A stretch of DNA of 64,000 bases from Terrihabitans soli (GTDB taxonomy: Bacteria; Pseudomonadota; Alphaproteobacteria; Rhizobiales; Methylopilaceae), in NCBI RefSeq assembly GCF_014191545.1, contig NZ_AP023361.1, forward strand, positions 3,050,642 through 3,114,641, given 5' to 3'. The notes under the pieces were generated by a model, which searched no databases, was not told the origin of the DNA, and saw only the letters and a program-made list of their open reading frames with translations. The position numbers and the translations under genes are program-made. This document shows, one piece after another, positions 27,992 through 37,410 of the stretch (its first letter is position 1; the number at the start of each line of letters is the position of its first letter).

Positions 27992-28987
27992 ATGAGCGAT
28001 GCCGCCGCCATTCATGTCACGCGCAGACTCCCCGACAGCGTCGAGGCGAGGATGCGCGAGCTGTTCGACACGCGCCTGAACGCGACCGACACGCCGATGA
28101 CCCGCACCGAGCTGGCAGTGGCGATGAAGACGGCGGATGTCCTCGTGCCGACCGTCACCGACAAGATCGACAGAGAACTGATCGAGGAAGCGGGCGACCG
28201 GCTGAAGCTCATCGCCAATTTCGGCAATGGCGTCGATCATATCGATGTGGCCGCCGCCGTCGCCAAAGGCATCACGGTCACCAACACGCCGGGCGTTCTG
28301 ACGGAAGACATCGCCGATATGACGCTCGCAATGATCCTTGCGATGCCGCGGCGGCTGGCGGAAGGCGTGCGGATCATTCCCGATGCGCATGACTGGCCCG
28401 GCTGGTCGCCGACCTGGATGCTCGGACGGCGCTTGTCAGGAAAGCAGCTCGGCATTGTCGGCATGGGCCGCATCGGCCAGGCGGTGGCGCGGCGCGCCCG
28501 CGCGTTCGGGCTCGCCGTGCACTATCACAACCGCAAGCCCGTCGCGAAGCGCATCGAACAGGCGATCGGCGCGACCTATTGGGAGAGTCTCGACCAGATG
28601 CTGGCGCGCGTCGATGTGGTGACACTGCACACGCCGCACACACCCGCGACCTATCACTTGCTGTCGGCGCGGCGCCTCAAACTGCTCAAGCCCGACGCCT
28701 ATCTCGTCAATACGGCGCGCGGCGAGATCATCGACGAGGACGCGCTGATCGCCCGACTCGAGAACAATGAACTGGCGGGTGCGGCGCTCGACGTCTTCGA
28801 AGGCGAACCGAGGATCGACCCCCGCTGGGTCAAGCTCGCCAAGCAGGGCAAAGTCCTTTTGATGCCGCATATGGGCTCGGCGACCATCGAAAGCCGCGTC
28901 GACATGGGCGAGAAGGTCATCGTCAACATACGGACCTTTCTTGACAATCACCGGCCACCGGACCGCGTTCTGCCGAGCATGCTGTAA
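27992..28987 (+). CDS. D-2-hydroxyacid dehydrogenase (glyoxylate/glycerate type)
   Basis: NAD(P)-dependent D-isomer-specific 2-hydroxyacid dehydrogenase of 331 aa. The nucleotide-binding motif LGIVGMGRIGQAVARRARAFG (about 151-171), the catalytic set NTARGEIIDEDAL (Arg), the Glu region FEGEP and PHMGSATIESR (His) are all present. It is closest in feel to GyaR-like glyoxylate or hydroxypyruvate reductases, but the exact substrate cannot be assigned. It stands alone with about 190 bp upstream. Confidence 0.88.
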   Translation: MSDAAAIHVTRRLPDSVEARMRELFDTRLNATDTPMTRTELAVAMKTADVLVPTVTDKIDRELIEEAGDRLKLIANFGNGVDHIDVAAAVAKGITVTNTPGVLTEDIADMTLAMILAMPRRLAEGVRIIPDAHDWPGWSPTWMLGRRLSGKQLGIVGMGRIGQAVARRARAFGLAVHYHNRKPVAKRIEQAIGATYWESLDQMLARVDVVTLHTPHTPATYHLLSARRLKLLKPDAYLVNTARGEIIDEDALIARLENNELAGAALDVFEGEPRIDPRWVKLAKQGKVLLMPHMGSATIESRVDMGEKVIVNIRTFLDNHRPPDRVLPSML

Positions 28988-29076
28988 ATTTTACGCGGCC
29001 CCTTAAATTTTTGTTCCCTTTTTGTTCTTTTTCTGGAATCATCCTCCCAGGACTCACAGAGACAGGGGAGATTCCG

Positions 29077-29433
29077 ATGTTTCACCGTATGCTTTTCGCA
29101 GCCGCCCTCGTGCCCTCGCTCGCCGGCGCGGCGCTTGCCGCCGAACTCGTCCCTCCTTCGCTGCTCGGCGCAAATTTCTTTGACGCCAAGCCCATCACGA
29201 CGACGGACGCCAAAGGCCGCGTCTCGAAGATCGTTTTCACGCCGGGCGGCACGCTGACCCGCACCAGTTCGAGCGGCAAGGAATCGGAAGGCAAATGGCG
29301 GCTGTCGGATGACGGCTTCTGCATGCAGGCCGGAAGCGCCAAACGTGAGAGCTGCTATGTCGTCGTCAAACGCGATGACGGACGGTTCGCCGCGATGAAG
29401 CGCTCGGGTCAGCCCTTCATCTGGGAAAAATAG
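29077..29433 (+). CDS. Small exported hypothetical protein
   Basis: 118-aa protein with a clear signal peptide (residues 1-20, MFHRMLFAAALVPSLAGAALA). The start at 29077 has GGGGAG eight bases before. The mature part (about 98 aa) is beta-rich, with RVSKIVFTPGGTLTRTSSSGKESEGKWRLS split over it and two cysteines, one in the DDGFCMQAGSAKRESCYVVVKR pair, that could form a disulfide. I do not know a function. It ends five bases before repeat copy 2. Confidence 0.75.
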   Translation: MFHRMLFAAALVPSLAGAALAAELVPPSLLGANFFDAKPITTTDAKGRVSKIVFTPGGTLTRTSSSGKESEGKWRLSDDGFCMQAGSAKRESCYVVVKRDDGRFAAMKRSGQPFIWEK

Positions 29434-29438
29434 ATGCG

Positions 29439-29560
29439 CCCCGGACCGTGGGCGGCGAAGCCGCATCACGTGATCCGGGGTCCAGATTTATGCGCGGCGA
29501 AGCCGCTCTTTAATCCTGGGTCCCGGATCTGCACTGCGCTGCGCGCAGTTTGTCCGGGAC
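29439..29560. repeat. Dispersed multi-hairpin intergenic repeat, copy 2
   Basis: About 122 bp framed by CCCCGGAC (29439-29446) and GTCCGGGAC (end 29560). The inner hairpins are GCGGC-GAA-GCCGC (twice, near 29452 and 29493) and CTGCGC-TGC-GCGCAG near 29537. Compared with copy 1 (13842-13964) the first stem reads GCGGC/GCCGC instead of GCGAC/GTCGC, a paired change that keeps the base pair. It is again placed between convergent genes, 1 bp from the stop of the ThiF/MoeB gene. Confidence 0.85.
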
Positions 29561-29561
29561 A

Positions 29562-30341
29562 TCATGGGCCGCCGCCCCATCCGCTCAGCGGATTGCCGCG
29601 GTCCCAGGCGTAAGCGATCGTCTCGAAGCGCATGGAGCGGGCGTCGATCATCAGAAGACGCCCGACCAGCCCTTCGCCGAACGGCGCGATCTCGCGCACC
29701 GCTTCCAGCGCCATCAGCGAACCGACAACACCGGCCAGCGCACCGAGAACGCCTGCCTCTTCGCAGGCGGGCACGGTGCCGTCCGGCGGCGGTTCGGGGA
29801 AAAGGCAGCGATAGGTCGGATTCCGCTCGCCGTCTGAATTCGTTTCGTAGGGACGCAAGGTCGTCAGCGCGCCGTCCATCGTGCCGAGCCAGCCCATGAC
29901 CAGCGGGCGTTTGGCGCGGAATGCCGCGTCGGAAACGAGATAGCGCGTTGCGAAATTGTCGGAGCCGTCGAGAACAACGTCATACTTCGCGATCAGCTGT
30001 TCCGCATTTTCCGCCGTGATGCGTTCGCTGTGCCGTTCGACGGCGACATGCGGATTGACGCGCGCGATTGCGTCTTCGGCGCTTTGCGTCTTGGCGCGGC
30101 CGATATCGGCCGTGCCGTGCAGAACCTGGCGCTGCAGATTGGAGAGCGAGACTTTGTCGTCATCGATGATGCCAAGCGTACCGACACCGGCCGCGGCGAG
30201 ATATAGCAGGGCCGGACTGCCGAGCCCGCCCGCGCCGATCACGAGAACGCGCGCCGCTTTCAGCTTCTGCTGACCCGGTCCGCCGATCTCGCGCAGGACG
30301 ATATGGCGGGCGTAGCGTTCAAGTTCTTCGGACGACAGCAA
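29562..30341 (-). CDS. ThiF/MoeB/HesA family adenylyltransferase
   Basis: E1-like enzyme that adenylates the C-terminal Gly-Gly of MoaD or ThiS for molybdopterin or thiazole synthesis. 259 aa with ATP loop VIGAGGLGSPALLYLAAAGVG (about 33-53), DDDKVSLSNLQRQVLH and VVLDGSDNFATRYLV; PACEEAGVLGAL (about 193-204) carries the thioester-type Cys. The zinc-binding CxxC pairs of E. coli MoeB are missing (only one Cys at YRCLF). The start is TTG with GGGAG upstream. The partner sulfur carrier is not in the window. Confidence 0.85.
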   Translation of the reverse strand: MLSSEELERYARHIVLREIGGPGQQKLKAARVLVIGAGGLGSPALLYLAAAGVGTLGIIDDDKVSLSNLQRQVLHGTADIGRAKTQSAEDAIARVNPHVAVERHSERITAENAEQLIAKYDVVLDGSDNFATRYLVSDAAFRAKRPLVMGWLGTMDGALTTLRPYETNSDGERNPTYRCLFPEPPPDGTVPACEEAGVLGALAGVVGSLMALEAVREIAPFGEGLVGRLLMIDARSMRFETIAYAWDRGNPLSGWGGGP

Positions 30342-30441
30342 GGATTTGGGCTCCCAGGCGCCGATCTGATCGGCTGGCTCTCATATCGGATTTTACTGGC
30401 GTAATGCCAACCCAGCCCCGATCAGGCTTAACGGCCCGCTT

Positions 30442-31035
30442 TTAAAGGCGAACCGCCCAGTCGAGGGCGTCTTCCATCCGGTCATGGCCCCAGAACATTT
30501 CGCCGTCCTCAGTAAAGAAGGTCGGGGCGCCGAAAATATGCAGGGCGGCGGCATGCTCGGTCGCCTGGCGGAGCTTCAGCTTGTTCTCGGGCATCTGTGC
30601 CCGGGCCACGGTCTCCTCGACCGGATAGCCGAGCTTCTCCATGACGGCTTTGATCGCATCGTCCTCGGAAATGACACCGCCCTCACCGAACTCGTAGAGA
30701 AAGACCGCCCTTGTGAAGGCCGGGCGCTCGGCATCGGACAGGATCAGGGCGATCCGGGCGGCCAGAAGACCGTTCTGGGGGAATTCCGGCGGCTGACGGA
30801 AGGGCAGGCCGTGCTTGAGGCAGAGCCGTTCGAGGTCGCGCCACATATAGGCGCCTTTTACCGGATTGGCCCGGAAGGGCGAGGTATCGAGGCCGAACTT
30901 CTGGAAGATCGGGCCGAGCAGCAGAGGCCGCCAGGTAACCGAGACGCCCCTTTTGGCCGCCTCCTCCTCGATCCGCATGACGGCGGGATAGGAGTAGGTC
31001 GAGCCGAAATCGTACCAGAAGTCGAGGCGCGGCAT
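30442..31035 (-). CDS. 2-hydroxychromene-2-carboxylate isomerase family (DsbA-like)
   Basis: Thioredoxin-fold glutathione-dependent isomerase, 197 aa from ATG 31035. The N-terminus [21 protein letters not shown] has the catalytic Ser of the HCCA isomerase/kappa GST family, and [26 protein letters not shown] is the conserved C-terminal segment with the cis-Pro. The natural substrate may be a naphthalene-type intermediate or unrelated; no aromatic pathway is near. Earlier in-frame starts up to 31155 overlap the argG promoter region and are rejected. Divergent from argG. Confidence 0.85.
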   Translation of the reverse strand: MPRLDFWYDFGSTYSYPAVMRIEEEAAKRGVSVTWRPLLLGPIFQKFGLDTSPFRANPVKGAYMWRDLERLCLKHGLPFRQPPEFPQNGLLAARIALILSDAERPAFTRAVFLYEFGEGGVISEDDAIKAVMEKLGYPVEETVARAQMPENKLKLRQATEHAAALHIFGAPTFFTEDGEMFWGHDRMEDALDWAVRL

Positions 31036-31092
31036 TGCGGTCCTTGTCCCTGACTGGCGCCCGGCCGGATTTTGGCCTAAACGCCCGAGCCG

Positions 31093-31106
31093 TGGGATAT
31101 ATCCCA
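31093..31106. promoter_or_regulatory. 14-bp palindrome upstream of argG
   Basis: TGGGATATATCCCA is a perfect palindrome 29 bp before the argG ATG, in the divergent gap to the isomerase gene. It could be an operator; no arginine repressor gene is visible in the window. Confidence 0.4.
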
Positions 31107-31135
31107 TTCCCCCTGCCCGTCGCACGGATTCCGAG

Positions 31136-32368
31136 ATGACCAAGAAGTCGCCCAAAAAGGTAGTGCTCGCCTATTCCGGCGGCCTCGACACCTCTGTCAT
31201 CCTGAAATGGCTGCAGACGACCTATGGCTGCGAGGTCGTGACCTTCACCGCCGATCTCGGCCAGGGCGAGGAACTGGAGCCGGCGCGGAAGAAAGCCGAA
31301 CTCCTTGGCATCAAGCCGGAAAACATCTTCATCGAGGATCTGCGCGAGGAATTCGTCCGCGATTTCGTGTTCCCGATGTTCCGGGCCAACGCACTTTATG
31401 AGGGCCAGTACCTTCTCGGCACCTCGATCGCCCGTCCGCTGATCTCCAAAAAGCAGATCGACATCGCAAGAAAGACCGGCGCCGACGCCGTCGCCCATGG
31501 CGCGACCGGCAAGGGCAATGACCAGGTCCGCTTCGAACTCGCTTATTACGCGATGGAGCCCGACATCACGATCATCGCGCCCTGGCGCGAATGGGATCTG
31601 ACCTCGCGCACCAAGCTGCTCGAATTCGCCGAGGCGCATCAGATCCCGATTGCCAAGGACAAGCGCGGCGAAGCGCCGTTCTCGGTCGATGCCAATCTCC
31701 TGCACTCTTCCTCGGAAGGAAAAGTGCTGGAAGATCCGAACGATGCGGCGCCCGAGCTCGTCTATCAGCGGACGATCGCGCCGGAAGACGCGCCCGACAA
31801 AGCGACCGAAATCACCATCGATTTCGAAAAGGGCGATCCCGTCGCCATCGACGGCGCGAGGCTGTCGCCCGCAACGCTCCTCGCCAAGCTGAACGAACTC
31901 GGCAAGGCGAACGGCATCGGCCGTCTCGATCTCGTCGAGAACCGCTTCGTCGGCATGAAATCGCGCGGCATCTATGAGACGCCCGGCGGCACGATTCTGC
32001 ACAAGGCGCATCGCGGCATTGAGAGCATCACGCTCGACCGCGAGGCTCTGCATCTCAAAGAGAGCCTGATGCCGAAATATGCCGAGCTCGTTTATTACGG
32101 CTTCTGGTTCGCGCCGGAGCGCGAAATGCTGCAGGCGCTGATCGATAAAAGCCAGGAACTCGTCACCGGCCAGGTCCGCGTGAAGCTCTATAAGGGCAAT
32201 GTCGAAGTGACGGGGCGCACCTCACCCTATTCGCTCTACGACAAGGAACTCGTCACCTTCGAAGAAGGCGCGGTCGCCTATGACCACCGCGATGCGGAGG
32301 GCTTCATCAAGCTCAACGCCCTTCGTCTGCGCACGCTCGCCGCGCGCAAGAAGAAGACCGGGCTTTAG
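31136..32368 (+). CDS. argG: Argininosuccinate synthase
   Basis: Joins citrulline and aspartate with ATP in arginine synthesis. 410 aa, the short bacterial form. N-terminal ATP loop [16 protein letters not shown] (about 11-26), then EDLREEF and [24 protein letters not shown] with the substrate-binding region, and SPYSLY near the C-terminus. ATG 31136. It overlaps the stop of the convergent HIRAN-TerB gene by 4 nt. Confidence 0.98.
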   Translation: MTKKSPKKVVLAYSGGLDTSVILKWLQTTYGCEVVTFTADLGQGEELEPARKKAELLGIKPENIFIEDLREEFVRDFVFPMFRANALYEGQYLLGTSIARPLISKKQIDIARKTGADAVAHGATGKGNDQVRFELAYYAMEPDITIIAPWREWDLTSRTKLLEFAEAHQIPIAKDKRGEAPFSVDANLLHSSSEGKVLEDPNDAAPELVYQRTIAPEDAPDKATEITIDFEKGDPVAIDGARLSPATLLAKLNELGKANGIGRLDLVENRFVGMKSRGIYETPGGTILHKAHRGIESITLDREALHLKESLMPKYAELVYYGFWFAPEREMLQALIDKSQELVTGQVRVKLYKGNVEVTGRTSPYSLYDKELVTFEEGAVAYDHRDAEGFIKLNALRLRTLAARKKKTGL

Positions 32369-33210
32369 CGCTCCCGTTTACGGCGAACCGTTGACAGGAC
32401 TTTGCGAAGAAGAGCGATCTCGCCATCGCTCTCGTCGCCGTCAGCACGGGCCAACGTCAACGCCGCCTTGAAGATTTCATCGAGGCTCTCGTCATCTTCG
32501 GCGAACGACCGGGCCGCAGCCAGCACAGTTTGATCCGAAGGCATGAGTCCCTTCGCGGCTTCAACGAACTGCTCAAACGTGCCTGTGTTGAGCTGAAAGC
32601 CCAGTCGCCTGCAGCGCGTTTGCACGTAGTCTCTCATCACTGCGACTTCGCTACTCTCTTCGCAATCTCCGTCGGTTGCCGCGAGTCGCGCGAGTATCTT
32701 CAGGCCCGGCATACATTGCTTCCGAGCCTCCTTGACGACCTGCTTCGATCGCCTTTCCGCCTCAAGCTCTTCGAGCTCTTCCGCGGTACGCTCGACAGAA
32801 ATGATGATGTCAACGTCTACAAATTCATCTTGGCCGAGGTAGGCGCTGTACACCTCCACGAAGATTTGCGGCTCCGGGCTTTTCCCGAGCAAGCACTCTT
32901 GCGACGCCCATTCGGGAAGATACCCGAGATGCCTTTCCTCTCGAGCATCTCCGCCCAAAAGCGTGCGTCGCACCCACCAACCGTCAACTGCCGTCGCCGT
33001 ACGATGGGGGCTATGCGGGTTTTCTGGCTCCCTGCGCGCGGCTATTCCAAACCGTCCGTCGCCAGCCTTGTCAGCTCCGCGGATGAACTCGACAACGTTG
33101 TGTCGCCTAAACCTGAGCCCCGCTACCTCGACAGACATGCCATCGTTCAATCGGCGCCATTGCCTATCCTTGGGCGGCCCCTCTCGCTCGGCTTTGATCT
33201 TTATGACCAT
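32365..33210 (-). CDS. HIRAN-like plus TerB-like domain protein
   Basis: 281-aa protein from ATG 33210 (GGGGGACGG upstream). Residues about 26-140 look like a HIRAN domain: [51 protein letters not shown] binds DNA ends or ssDNA. Residues about 165-275 resemble TerB, with two acidic helices [16 protein letters not shown] and [15 protein letters not shown]. Between them is a charged helix ([23 protein letters not shown]). The combination suggests a DNA-stress or defence-related factor, but this is inference. Codon usage looks less GC-biased than its neighbours and it has no operon partner, so it may be acquired. Confidence 0.6.
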   Translation of the reverse strand: MVIKIKAEREGPPKDRQWRRLNDGMSVEVAGLRFRRHNVVEFIRGADKAGDGRFGIAARREPENPHSPHRTATAVDGWWVRRTLLGGDAREERHLGYLPEWASQECLLGKSPEPQIFVEVYSAYLGQDEFVDVDIIISVERTAEELEELEAERRSKQVVKEARKQCMPGLKILARLAATDGDCEESSEVAVMRDYVQTRCRRLGFQLNTGTFEQFVEAAKGLMPSDQTVLAAARSFAEDDESLDEIFKAALTLARADGDESDGEIALLRKVLSTVRRKRER

Positions 33211-33346
33211 TGACCGTCCCCCATTGCCCACCTTTGGCGGTTCTGGCTGGTAAACAATCCTTAAACCCGGAAGCCGCAAACTGCCGAAACCACCTGCCGG
33301 TTGCTGAGCGCCGAGGGCGCCGCTGTGCGGGTGGAACGGACGGACA

Positions 33347-35632
33347 ATGCTCGGCCTCGGTGGGAAGAAGCGCAAGAAACGGCGCGAACCCAAATTCGAC
33401 AGCCATCCGGAAGAACTTCTCGACCTGCGGCTCGGGCCGAAGGATCGCACGCATGCCTATGCGCGCACTGAGCCGACCTATGACGAGGACGAAGACGAGG
33501 ACGACGAACCGCCGGTGAAAAAGCGCCGCGGCCGCAAGGCCGCGCCTGAGCCCGAAGAGGAAGAGGAAGAAGAGGTCGAGGAAGAGGAAGAAGAGGAAAT
33601 GGAGGACGAGGAGGAGGAAGAAGCTCCGCCGCCGCGCCGCAAACGCGCCTCGCGCTCTGGCTCCTCGCGCCGCGCTCAGAAAAAGAAGAAGGCTCGCCGC
33701 AAATCCAGCCGCCGCTGGGACCCGGTCGGCTTTTTTGCGCTCGGCCGCATGATCCGCTTCGGCGTCATCGCCGGCGTCTGGGCGATCATCGCGCTCTCAG
33801 CTTTCATTGCCTATGAGTGGACGAAGCTTCCGCCGATGAGCGCGCTCGAGATTGCGCCACGGCCGCCGAGCGTCACGCTTGTCGGCATGGACGGCACCGT
33901 GCTCGCAACCCGCGGCGACGGCAGCGCCTCCAAAATTGATCTAAAGCATGTGCCCGCTTATCTGCCGCAGGCTTTCATCGCCATCGAAGACCAGCGTTTC
34001 CGCTCGCATTTCGGCATCGATCCGATCGGCCTTGCGCGCGCCGCCTATAAGAACACGGTGGCCGGCACCGTCGTCGAAGGCGGCTCGACCATCACTCAGC
34101 AGCTGGCGAAAAATCTGTTTCTGACGCCCGAACGCTCGCTCGAACGCAAGGTCCAGGAAGCCATCCTCGCGCTGTGGCTCGAAGCGAAATTCTCCAAGGA
34201 CGAGATCCTCGAACTCTATCTGAACCGCGTCTATTTCGGCTCCGGCGCCTATGGCGTGCAGGCTGCCGCGCAGCGCTATTTCGGCAAGCCTGCCAGCTAT
34301 GTGACGCTGAACGAAGCCGCCATTCTCGCCGGTCTCGTCAAAGCGCCGTCGCGCCTTGCGCCGACGCGCGATTCGGAGGCGGCCGAAGCCCGCGGCCAGG
34401 TCGTCCTTGCCGCCATGGCCGATCAGAAGTTCATTTCGGAGAAGGACGCGACGCGCGCCATGATGGTGCCGGCCGCCATCGCCGCGCCCCGTATGGACGG
34501 CGCCGCCGGCTATGTTGCGGATTGGGTGGTCGATCAGCTCGCCGAGCTCATCGGCAAGATCGACAAGGATGTCATCGTCGACACGACGATCGATCCGATC
34601 CTGCAGGCCGAGGCCGAGCAGGCCATCGTCTCCGGCCTCAATGAAAGCGGCGCAAAGCTGGGCGTATCGCAGGCCGCTCTTGTCTCGCTCGATCCCGGCG
34701 GCGCGGTACGCGCGCTGGTCGGCGGCAAGAGCTATGCTCAAAGTCAGTATAACCGCGCGGTGCTGGCGCGCCGCCAGCCCGGATCGAGCTTCAAACCCTT
34801 CGTCTATCTCACCGCCGTCGAGGCGGGGCTGACGCCCGAAACACTGGTGCAGGATGCGCCGGTCCGAGTGAAGAACTGGCAGCCGGAGAATTTCGACAAG
34901 CGCTACCGCGGCACCGTCACGCTGACGGAAGCGCTTGCGACTTCGCTCAACTCGGTCGCGGTGCGTCTGACGCTCGATGTCGGCGCGGCCAATGTCGTGA
35001 AGACGGCGCAGCGCATGGGCATCACCTCGCCGCTGCAGGCCAATGCCTCGATCGCACTCGGAACGTCCGAAGTCACGCCGCTCGAACTTGCCGCGGCTTA
35101 CGCACCGTTCGCCAATGGCGGCCAGGGCGTCATTCCCTATGTCGTGCGCCGCGTGCGCACCGCCGAAGGCGGCAAGGTTCTCTACGAGCGGCGCGGATCG
35201 GGATTGGGCCAGGTCGCCAATCCGCGAAACCTCGCCATGATGAATCAGATGATGTCGGAGACGCTGCGCATCGGCACGGCGCGCAAGGCGGAACTTCCCG
35301 GCTGGCCCGCCGCCGGCAAGACCGGCACCAGCCAGGATTACCGCGATGCATGGTTCATCGGCTACACGGCACAGCTCGTCACCGCCGTCTGGCTCGGCAA
35401 TGACAATAATTCGCCGACGAAGAAGGCGTCCGGTTCGGGACTGCCGGTCGATATCTGGAGCCGCTACATGACGGCGGCGCATCGCGGCATTCCGGTCGCC
35501 GGACTTCCGGGCCTGTTCGGCCCGCAGGATGCGCCGGCCCGCAACGAGATGTGGGCGGGCGCGCAGCCGCACGACATGCCGACGCCGCTGCGCGCACCCA
35601 TCGATTTCCTGAAGAGATTGTTCGGCGGTTAG
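33347..35632 (+). CDS. Penicillin-binding protein 1A, bifunctional
   Basis: Class A PBP that polymerises and cross-links peptidoglycan. 761 aa with an unusual cytosolic tail of about 125 residues: an acidic run of Glu (about 70-92) then a very basic Arg/Lys segment (96-123). One membrane helix (about 138-157). Transglycosylase motifs: IAIEDQRFRSHFG with catalytic E214, and GGSTITQQLAKN (245-256). Transpeptidase: PGSSFKP with Ser480, a SLNSV motif, and KTGTS with Lys658. Start ATG 33347. It is divergent from the HIRAN-TerB gene and its stop overlaps the YgjP-like gene on the other strand. Confidence 0.95.
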   Translation: MLGLGGKKRKKRREPKFDSHPEELLDLRLGPKDRTHAYARTEPTYDEDEDEDDEPPVKKRRGRKAAPEPEEEEEEEVEEEEEEEMEDEEEEEAPPPRRKRASRSGSSRRAQKKKKARRKSSRRWDPVGFFALGRMIRFGVIAGVWAIIALSAFIAYEWTKLPPMSALEIAPRPPSVTLVGMDGTVLATRGDGSASKIDLKHVPAYLPQAFIAIEDQRFRSHFGIDPIGLARAAYKNTVAGTVVEGGSTITQQLAKNLFLTPERSLERKVQEAILALWLEAKFSKDEILELYLNRVYFGSGAYGVQAAAQRYFGKPASYVTLNEAAILAGLVKAPSRLAPTRDSEAAEARGQVVLAAMADQKFISEKDATRAMMVPAAIAAPRMDGAAGYVADWVVDQLAELIGKIDKDVIVDTTIDPILQAEAEQAIVSGLNESGAKLGVSQAALVSLDPGGAVRALVGGKSYAQSQYNRAVLARRQPGSSFKPFVYLTAVEAGLTPETLVQDAPVRVKNWQPENFDKRYRGTVTLTEALATSLNSVAVRLTLDVGAANVVKTAQRMGITSPLQANASIALGTSEVTPLELAAAYAPFANGGQGVIPYVVRRVRTAEGGKVLYERRGSGLGQVANPRNLAMMNQMMSETLRIGTARKAELPGWPAAGKTGTSQDYRDAWFIGYTAQLVTAVWLGNDNNSPTKKASGSGLPVDIWSRYMTAAHRGIPVAGLPGLFGPQDAPARNEMWAGAQPHDMPTPLRAPIDFLKRLFGG

Positions 35633-36426
35633 CGGAACATGGTTCCGGCCGGCGGACGGCGGCGCGTCCGCTTGACCGGGTTCATGCCGTAGCGGTGCAG
35701 GTCCGAGCCCTGCGATTTCAGCCAGGCTTCCGCTTCGTCCGTTTCCGGGAAAAGCCGGTAGGTGAGCTTCCAGAAGCGGTCGCCGTGATTCATCTCGCGG
35801 CGATGCGCCACTTCATGGGCGCACAGATAATCGAGCACGAAGGGCGGAGCGAGGATCAGGCGCCACGAAAAGGCGAGATCGCCCTTCGCCGAGCACGAAC
35901 CCCAGCGGCTGATCGTGTCCTTGATGCTGATGCGGCGCACATCGACGCGAATGCGCTTGGCGTGCCGCTGCACGACGGGCTCGATATCCTTCTTGGCTTC
36001 ACGCTTAAGAAAGTCCGAAACCCGGCGCTCGAAATGCTCTTCGGGACCGTAGACACCGATGGTGCGCACCTGTCCGGGAACGTGCGGTTCGACCTTGGTG
36101 ATGCCGCGCACGCCGCGCCAAACGAGGCGATGCGGGACGCCGCGCAGCGGAATCGTCTTGCCGCGCGCGAACGGAACCGGTTCCGGGAAGCTTGCAAGGC
36201 GATCGGCGATCCAGTCGACCTGACGCGATGCGAAATCCTGACCGTGAACAAGCGAAGCGCGCTTCGGCAGTGTCAGCACGACCTGTCCGGTCGCGTTTTT
36301 GACGCGCAAAGTGATCCGGCGCGCCGCCGCATTGCGGCGTACAGCGACCTCGACGGGGCGTCCACGAACCATAACGTCGAAGCTCGACGGGTCCTGGGCC
36401 GGATGGGAAAATAGTCTGCGCAACAC
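35629..36426 (-). CDS. YgjP-like (DUF45/WLM) metallopeptidase
   Basis: Zinc metallopeptidase of the M48-related YgjP/WLM group, 265 aa. The zinc site is LCAHEVAHRREMNHGDRFW: H204, E205, H208 with the third ligand region at H214. The preceding SRWGSCSAKGDLAFSWRLI (173-191) is the family signature. Members have been linked to DNA-protein crosslink repair or SprT-like roles, but the substrate is not known. The start is GTG. It is convergent with PBP1A with an overlap of 4 nt. Confidence 0.85.
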   Translation of the reverse strand: MLRRLFSHPAQDPSSFDVMVRGRPVEVAVRRNAAARRITLRVKNATGQVVLTLPKRASLVHGQDFASRQVDWIADRLASFPEPVPFARGKTIPLRGVPHRLVWRGVRGITKVEPHVPGQVRTIGVYGPEEHFERRVSDFLKREAKKDIEPVVQRHAKRIRVDVRRISIKDTISRWGSCSAKGDLAFSWRLILAPPFVLDYLCAHEVAHRREMNHGDRFWKLTYRLFPETDEAEAWLKSQGSDLHRYGMNPVKRTRRRPPAGTMFR

Positions 36427-36477
36427 AGGAAGAGGATACCGGAAATTCGGCCCATTTCGAGCGAATTTTGCATTGCC

Positions 36478-37251
36478 CTAATGAGCAGGGCTAACAGATC
36501 CGCGAGCCATGGCCGCAACTGCGGCAACTAGCCTCTCAAGGTCCTCGGGGCGCGACAACCTGTGGTCGCCATCACGGATCATTGTAACCGTAACGTCATC
36601 CTCGGCGAGGTGCTCGACCAGCCTCATGACATGCTGCCACGGCACGTCAGGGTCTTGCATTCCTTGAAGAATTCGGATCGGGGCACCGATTTTGAGCGGC
36701 GAACCGAGCAATTGATGGCGCCGACCGTCCTCAATCAGGGCCCGGGTGATCGGGGTTGGTATTTCGGAGTACTCCGAAGGGTGATGATACACTCCGTCGC
36801 GGTCGATCGCGGCCCGGATTTCGGGCGGAAACCTATTCCACATGAGATCTTCGGTGAAATCGGCCGCCGGCGCGATCAGAACCAGGCCGGAGAGGGGTTT
36901 TTGCTCCTCGCGAAGCGCCCGAGCGGCCAGCAAAGACAGCCATCCGCCCATGCTCGAGCCGACCAGAATCGGGGCCTCGCCGCCCTTTGCCCGGATGACG
37001 GCCAGAGCATCTTCAAGCCAGGCGGAGATGGTGCCGTCTTCGAACCGGCCGTCCGACTCGCCATGGCCCGAATAGTCGAATCTGAGGTTGGCCCGTCCGT
37101 TCGCCGCCGCCCAATCGGCAATGATTTGGGCTTTGGTCGACTGCATGTCGGATTTGAAGCCGCCGAGCCAGATGGTCGCCGGGCCGGCCCCTGGTGTGAT
37201 GCGCAGCGCCAGCTTTCGGCCGTTTGCGGTCAGATGTTCGAGTTGTTCCAA
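36478..37251 (-). CDS. Alpha/beta hydrolase
   Basis: Serine hydrolase of 257 aa in the DUF1749/serine aminopeptidase-like group. Nucleophile elbow GSSMGG with Ser100; ATIWLGGFKSDM forms the oxyanion region; the acid is in ILQGMQDPDVPWQHV and the catalytic His in MIRDGDHRLSRPEDLERL. No signal peptide. TTG start at 37251, not supported by a clear Shine-Dalgarno, so an internal start is possible. The substrate is unknown. It is divergent from infC with a 159-bp gap in which no promoter was identified. Confidence 0.85.
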   Translation of the reverse strand: MEQLEHLTANGRKLALRITPGAGPATIWLGGFKSDMQSTKAQIIADWAAANGRANLRFDYSGHGESDGRFEDGTISAWLEDALAVIRAKGGEAPILVGSSMGGWLSLLAARALREEQKPLSGLVLIAPAADFTEDLMWNRFPPEIRAAIDRDGVYHHPSEYSEIPTPITRALIEDGRRHQLLGSPLKIGAPIRILQGMQDPDVPWQHVMRLVEHLAEDDVTVTMIRDGDHRLSRPEDLERLVAAVAAMARGSVSPAH

Positions 37252-37410
37252 AAGGGGACGCCTCCGCTGGCGGAATGCCTCAAGGCGTCTTAGATGTAAA
37301 CCCGGCCGGTTCGTGTTGACTTCGGGCGAAAATCACCCATCCTCCGCCCGCGCGGTTCCCGATCCGGCATCCGGCCTCGCACACCCGTCAATTACTATGG
37401 AGATGACACC

